Shown here in pieces: positions 30,150 to 33,648 of a stretch of DNA of 33,648 nucleotides. Under the pieces are notes generated by a model. It had not been told where the DNA came from. It saw nothing but the letters and a program-made list of their open reading frames with translations, and did not search any database. Location: positions 1 through 33,648 of the forward strand of contig PBAL01000056.1 of assembly GCA_002715965.1 (NCBI GenBank), given 5' to 3'. This DNA comes from Verrucomicrobiales bacterium (GTDB lineage Bacteria; Verrucomicrobiota; Verrucomicrobiia; Limisphaerales; JAYPXF01). Made by a program: the position numbers and the translations under genes. Numbering within the stretch: position 1 is the stretch's first letter; each line of letters begins with the position of its first letter.

Positions 30150-31253
30150 ATGAGCCTCCCCTACTCCATCAATCCCACTCTGGAATCTCTGCCCGTCTAC
30201 CAACCCGGCCGCCCGATCGAAGAGGTCGCCCGCGAACTGGGAATGGAATTCGACGATGTCATCAAGCTCGCTTCGAACGAAAACCCGCTCGGCCCGAGCC
30301 CCAAGGCCATTGCCGCCATGGAGAAGGCCATTCGACAGGTGCACATCTATCCCGACGGCAATGCCTTTTACCTGAAGAACAAGCTGGCAGATAAGTTGGG
30401 CGTCGAGCCCGAGAACCTCATCCTCGGAAACGGTTCGAATGAGATCATCGAATTCATCGGGCACGCCGTCATGGAGCCCGGCGCAGACATTGTCGTTTCC
30501 GCGTACTGCTTCGCCATCTATCCGATCATGGCCAAGATGCTGGGCGCAAACGTCATCACGGTTCCGGACAAGGATTACGGACACGACCTGCCCGCGATGT
30601 TGAAGGCGATCACCCCCCAGACTCGCGCGATCTTCGTCGCCAATCCGAACAATCCGACCGGCACACTTGCCCGACGCGACGCGGTCATACAATTGGCGAA
30701 TGAGATTCCGGACGAGGTGCTGCTCGTGATGGATGAAGCGTATATTGAGTTTCTTTCACACCCGGTTGATTTCCTTCCCTTGGTTCGTCGCGAAGACAAA
30801 CCGAACCTCATCCTGATGCGCACCTTCTCGAAGATCTTCGGCCTCGCCGGACTGCGCATCGGTTATGGGATCGGCCATCCGGAACTCATTGCCTCGTTGG
30901 AAAAGATTCGTCAGCCCTTCAATGCCAATCTGGTCGCGCAAGCTGGCGCATTGGCTGCGCTTGGCGACAACGATCACCTTGCGAACACGCGTTCAAACAA
31001 CGAAGCGGGACTGAATTTTCTTCAGACCAACTTCCAGAAACTCGGCCTCGAATACATTCCATCTTCAGCCAACTTCGTTGTGGTGAACGTCGGCGATGGA
31101 AACGGGGTGTTCCAGAAACTACAGGCCAAAGGCGTGATCACCCGACCGATGGCCGGTTACAAGATGCCAGAGTGGATACGTGTCTCCGTGGGAACGCCCG
31201 AGGAAAACACCCGATTCCTCAAGGCGCTGAAAGAGATCGTTCGGTCTGACTGA
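30150..31253 (+). CDS. hisC: Histidinol-phosphate aminotransferase family protein
   Basis: 367 residues, type I aminotransferase fold with pyridoxal phosphate. KLASNENPLGPSPKAIAAM and YPDGNAFYLKNKLADKL are the typical HisC start, GNGSNEIIEFI binds the cofactor phosphate, NPNNPTG and DEAYIEF carry the pyridine-ring contacts, and RTFSKIFGLAGLRIGYG holds the Schiff-base lysine. SVGTPEENTRFLKALKEI ends the protein. The enzyme makes histidinol phosphate and glutamate in histidine synthesis; many relatives also transaminate aromatic amino acids. There are no other his genes here, and it is the third gene of the pta operon (one-base gap), so an aromatic or broad role is possible. The stop is 18 bases from the convergent mogA. 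Confidence 0.9.
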   Translation: MSLPYSINPTLESLPVYQPGRPIEEVARELGMEFDDVIKLASNENPLGPSPKAIAAMEKAIRQVHIYPDGNAFYLKNKLADKLGVEPENLILGNGSNEIIEFIGHAVMEPGADIVVSAYCFAIYPIMAKMLGANVITVPDKDYGHDLPAMLKAITPQTRAIFVANPNNPTGTLARRDAVIQLANEIPDEVLLVMDEAYIEFLSHPVDFLPLVRREDKPNLILMRTFSKIFGLAGLRIGYGIGHPELIASLEKIRQPFNANLVAQAGALAALGDNDHLANTRSNNEAGLNFLQTNFQKLGLEYIPSSANFVVVNVGDGNGVFQKLQAKGVITRPMAGYKMPEWIRVSVGTPEENTRFLKALKEIVRSD

Positions 31254-31271
31254 TCGGTCTGATCAGCCAAA

Positions 31272-31757
31272 TCAACAACTGGTCGGCACGCCCTGCACAA
31301 CCTTGACGCAGTGCGGGATCGCTCCCACCACGAAACCCAGGCATTCCACGGCTCCCTTCGGTTTCCCCGGCAAGGCAATCACCAGGGCGTTGCCAACAGT
31401 TGCGGCCAGGTTGCGTGAGAGAATTGCGTTGGGCGTGATTTTCAAGGATTCCATGCGCATTGCCTCCCCGAAGCCCGGCAACTCACGGTCGGAAATCTCA
31501 CGAATGGCCTCGGGAGTGACATCGCGCGGAGCAATCCCGGTCCCGCCGGTGGTCAGCACGAGGCCGCAATCTTTCGCAATTGCTTCACGAATCGCTCTCT
31601 GAATCGCTTCCTTATCGTCGCCGACAATGGTTTCCGAAATCACTTCCCATCCGTGACCTTCCGCAGCTTTGCGAACCGCCGGACCACCCAGGTCCTCGTA
31701 TTCACCACTCGAAGCCCGATCGGATACCGTTATCACTCCAACTTTGATCTTTGCCAT
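31272..31757 (-). CDS. mogA: Molybdopterin adenylyltransferase (MogA/MoaB family)
   Basis: 161 residues, a single MoCF-binding domain. VGVITVSDRASSGEYEDLGGP at the start, LVLTTGGTGIAPRDVTPEA with the catalytic and nucleotide-binding loop, and LPGFGEAMRMESLKITPNAILSR follow MogA more closely than MoaB; NALVIALPGKPKGAVEC ends the core. MogA adenylates molybdopterin before molybdenum insertion. It is five bases after moaC on the same strand, in an operon headed by panB. Other Moco genes are not in the window. The start ATG follows moaC directly and gives the family N-terminus. Confidence 0.88.
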   Translation of the reverse strand: MAKIKVGVITVSDRASSGEYEDLGGPAVRKAAEGHGWEVISETIVGDDKEAIQRAIREAIAKDCGLVLTTGGTGIAPRDVTPEAIREISDRELPGFGEAMRMESLKITPNAILSRNLAATVGNALVIALPGKPKGAVECLGFVVGAIPHCVKVVQGVPTSC

Positions 31758-31762
31758 GTGTT

Positions 31763-32215
31763 CTACTTCTTGGTCTTGCTCACCAGTTCCACTCCGCTGA
31801 TGACCATCGTTTTATCAACGGCCTTGCACATGTCGTAGATCGTCAAGGCAGCCACGCTCACGGCGGTCAATGCCTCCATCTCCACGCCGGTCTGTGCCTT
31901 GATCTTCGCCGAAGCTTGGATTTCGATTCGATCGCGTGACGCCGGGATCGAGAACGACACTTCCGCATGTGAAATCGGTAACGAATGGCAGAGCGGAATC
32001 AATTCCCCGGTCTTTTTGGCGGCCATTATGCCGGCCAGTTTTGCGGTCGCCAGGACGTTGCCTTTGGCGACCTGGTTCGATTCGATCAAATCGATAGTTG
32101 CGGCTTGGAGACGAATCTCACCACAAGCAATCGCTTCGCGCTCCAAGACCGGCTTGGCCGAGACATCGACCATCCTGGCCTCTCCGTCCTGATCGAGGTG
32201 CGTCAATTCACTCAT
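31763..32215 (-). CDS. moaC: Cyclic pyranopterin monophosphate synthase
   Basis: 150 residues from the ATG giving MSELTHLDQDGEARMVDVS; an upstream TTG would overlap panB further and adds no family sequence. MoaC acts with MoaA to form cyclic pyranopterin from a GTP-derived intermediate. The family motifs are NVLATAKLAGIMAAKKTGELIPLCHSLPI, with the active-site histidine, and KAQTGVEMEALTAVSVAALTIYDMCKAVDKTMVI. The ATG overlaps the panB stop by eight bases and mogA follows after five, so the three genes should be translated together. Ser after the CH motif, where many MoaC proteins have Pro, is a mild variation. Confidence 0.95.
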   Translation of the reverse strand: MSELTHLDQDGEARMVDVSAKPVLEREAIACGEIRLQAATIDLIESNQVAKGNVLATAKLAGIMAAKKTGELIPLCHSLPISHAEVSFSIPASRDRIEIQASAKIKAQTGVEMEALTAVSVAALTIYDMCKAVDKTMVISGVELVSKTKK

Positions 32216-32984
32216 GCTTCCACGATTTTGAAATGTGCGTGCGCCATTCGGAAACAATTTCGGTCATCCGACCGGCGAGGTCATGCTTAAGCGGAACATG
32301 ACGCGGAATGAAATCCGCCGAGGTTCCGAACAAATCCGTGATCACGAGGATCTCCCCGTCGCATACCGAACCCGATCCGATGCCAATCGTGGGAATCGAA
32401 ACCGCCTCGGTAACTTCGCGCGCAGCTTGGGGCGTCAAGAGCTCGAGAATCATTCCAAACGCGCCCGCGGCTTCGAGCGCCTTCGCGTCAGCAATCAGAT
32501 CAGCCCGCTCCGCTTCGACCTTCCCCTTGATCTTGTAACCGCCCTCTTCCTTCACTCGCTGCGGCAACATCCCGAGATGCCCAAGGAAAGGAATTCCATC
32601 GGCGATAATAGCCCGCACTTGCGCGTCGATGTCGCGACCGCCTTCGCCTTTGACCGCTTCAGCTCCTGCGTCGCGAAGACGACGTGCCGAAACCACCGCA
32701 TCGTCCACGCTCTGATAGGTGTGGTAGGGCAGATCGGCAACGAGCAAAGCGTTTGGCCGGGCGCGAGCAACGGCCCGTGTATGGTGCTCGATATCCTCCA
32801 GTGTAACGTGCGTGGTATCGGGATAGCCCAGCACCACCATTCCCAGCGAATCCCCAACCAGAATCAAGGGCATGCCCGCAGCATCCAACAATTTGGCCAT
32901 GCCGTAGTCGTACGCGGTCAGCGATGGAAAACGAGTTCCCTTCAGCGCCTTGATGTCTTCGACTGTGACCTTCTGTTCCGGCAC
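32208..32984 (-). CDS. panB: 3-methyl-2-oxobutanoate hydroxymethyltransferase
   Basis: 258 residues from a GTG. PanB transfers a hydroxymethyl group from methylene-tetrahydrofolate to 2-oxoisovalerate, giving ketopantoate for pantothenate and CoA. SLTAYDYGMAKLLDAAGMP, ILVGDSLGMVVLGY (metal-binding aspartate), VTLEDIEHHTRAVARA, LLVADLPYHTYQS, and AVKGEGG are typical, as are GHLGMLPQ and the late IPTIGIGSGSVCDGEILV. The protein begins a few residues before the first strand, as in other PanB proteins, which supports the GTG. It is the first gene of a panB-moaC-mogA operon. The substrate 2-oxoisovalerate comes from the valine pathway that ilvB starts about 7 kb away. Confidence 0.95.
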   Translation of the reverse strand: MPEQKVTVEDIKALKGTRFPSLTAYDYGMAKLLDAAGMPLILVGDSLGMVVLGYPDTTHVTLEDIEHHTRAVARARPNALLVADLPYHTYQSVDDAVVSARRLRDAGAEAVKGEGGRDIDAQVRAIIADGIPFLGHLGMLPQRVKEEGGYKIKGKVEAERADLIADAKALEAAGAFGMILELLTPQAAREVTEAVSIPTIGIGSGSVCDGEILVITDLFGTSADFIPRHVPLKHDLAGRMTEIVSEWRTHISKSWKHE

Positions 32985-33023
32985 GACAGCAAAATGACCG
33001 CGGGTAAAAAATCGGGCAAACAG

Positions 33024-33059
33024 AAAAATAAAAGAGCGCCGGATTTCCCGACGCTCTTT
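33024..33059 (-). terminator. Intrinsic terminator after the sigma factor gene
   Basis: On the minus strand a 12-bp stem, AAAGAGCGTCGG with CCGGCGCTCTTT (one U-G pair), encloses GAAAT and is followed by the T-rich tail TTTTATTTTT. It begins 17 bases past the sigma factor stop and separates that gene from panB. Confidence 0.88.
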
Positions 33060-33075
33060 CGAAAAACAATTTCAG

Positions 33076-33648
33076 TCAGGAGGAGCCAGCCTGAGCGAAG
33101 GCCTGATCCGGACGGACCCCGAGTTCCTCCGTGTCAATGAAGCCCTGTAGCTGTCGCAGACGGGTTGGGTGACGCATCTTGCGCAGGGCCTTGGCCTCGA
33201 TCTGACGAATGCGTTCACGGGTGACCTTGAACTGCTTGCCCACCTCTTCGAGAGTCCGGGAATAGCCGTCTGCCAGACCGAAGCGGAGTTCCAACACCTT
33301 GCGTTCACGCTCGGTAAGGCTGTCCAGCACATCGGCCAGCTTGTCTTTCAACAGGCTGTAGCTGGTCATCTCAGAAGGATTCTCAGCGGATTTGTCCTCG
33401 ATGAAGTCGCCGAAGTTCGTGTCTTCGGAATCACCCACCGGCGATTGCAGCGAGATGGGTTGTTGCGCCATCTTCATGATCGCGCGCACGCGTTCCACCG
33501 GCAGCTCCATTTCGTCGGCGATTTCTTCAGGAGTGGCTTCGCGACCGAAGTCCTGCACCAACTGCTTCTGCACGCGCATCAGCTTGTTGATGGTCTCGAT
33601 CATGTGGACCGGGATGCGGATCGTGCGTGCCTGATCGGCAATGGACCG
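33076..33648 (-). CDS. rpoD: C-terminal part of the primary sigma-70 factor, cut by the window edge
   Basis: 190 codons are open to the right edge; the visible protein starts inside the family at [19 protein letters not shown], the end of region 2.4 and region 3.0. Region 3 continues through [17 protein letters not shown] linker with [17 protein letters not shown] (region 3.2) leads to region 4.1 and 4.2: [18 protein letters not shown] and the helix-turn-helix [20 protein letters not shown]. The last helix [18 protein letters not shown] is standard, with a short extra tail. This is the housekeeping type rather than an alternative factor, since region 3 is complete and the -35 reading helix is canonical. 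A terminator follows the stop. The N-terminal half lies outside the window. Confidence 0.95.
   Translation of the reverse strand, partial: RSIADQARTIRIPVHMIETINKLMRVQKQLVQDFGREATPEEIADEMELPVERVRAIMKMAQQPISLQSPVGDSEDTNFGDFIEDKSAENPSEMTSYSLLKDKLADVLDSLTERERKVLELRFGLADGYSRTLEEVGKQFKVTRERIRQIEAKALRKMRHPTRLRQLQGFIDTEELGVRPDQAFAQAGSS

Noticed and set aside
31250..31266. Hairpin CTGATC-GGTCT-GATCAG at the hisC stop
   Set aside because: Six-base stem without a T tail on either side; not supported as a terminator.

Overview
The window looks like a chromosomal segment of a moderately GC-rich, Gram-negative, non-proteobacterial heterotroph, most likely a member of Verrucomicrobiota or the wider PVC group. 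This is inferred from gene content: a secreted DUF3604 protein, a PspA / tandem-AAA+ / DUF6483 cluster, a choline-sulfatase-type sulfatase, a GNPT-type shikimate dehydrogenase homologue, a KdsD (hence LPS), and a NarL-type sensor kinase with beta-rich sensor repeats. No tRNA, rRNA, CRISPR array, insertion sequence or phage gene was seen. Start codons are mixed ATG/GTG, and Shine-Dalgarno sequences are weak or absent at many genes.

Left part (1-10.7 kb). A truncated secreted protein, a small secreted SnoaL/DUF4440-like protein and a large secreted DUF3604 protein come first. They are followed by a compact six-gene minus-strand unit (9298 down to 3567) that ends in a strong intrinsic terminator. 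It encodes a PspA/IM30 homologue, a small three-helix membrane protein, a tandem AAA+ ATPase, a DUF6483 protein, a shikimate dehydrogenase homologue with a non-canonical substrate loop, and a secreted mutarotase-like protein. A CE7-type secreted esterase diverges from it.

Middle (10.7-21.2 kb). This part holds a secreted protein with a degenerate metallophosphoesterase domain, a 5'-truncated acetyltransferase and a strikingly eukaryote-like cyclophilin A. Next is a minus-strand sulfatase / ROK kinase / RraA-like set, then a plus-strand two-component system (membrane sensor kinase and NarL-type regulator) followed closely by kdsD.

Right part (21.2-33.6 kb). Strand composition flips abruptly after kdsD, in a 366-bp stretch without a convincing gene. 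A short MscS-like protein and fabI follow, then, convergently, ilvB, with a shared bidirectional terminator. Upstream of ilvB there is a complete amino-acid attenuator: a valine-rich 27-codon leader peptide, competing antiterminator and terminator hairpins, and a promoter placed so that the leader peptide would be nearly leaderless. Beyond it lie a TfoX-N gene with a probable 5' frameshift, a TauE/SafE transporter, a proline-rich GspC/PilP-like protein, and a receiver-like protein with Glu in place of the phospho-Asp. This last gene diverges, across a palindrome-rich promoter, from a pta operon in which phosphotransacetylase is split into catalytic and BioD/DRTGG-like genes, followed by hisC. 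A panB-moaC-mogA operon and the C-terminal part of the housekeeping sigma factor end the window.

The best candidate for an undescribed regulatory system is the ilvB leader. The best candidate for an under-characterised protein system is the PspA / membrane protein / AAA+ / DUF6483 operon.
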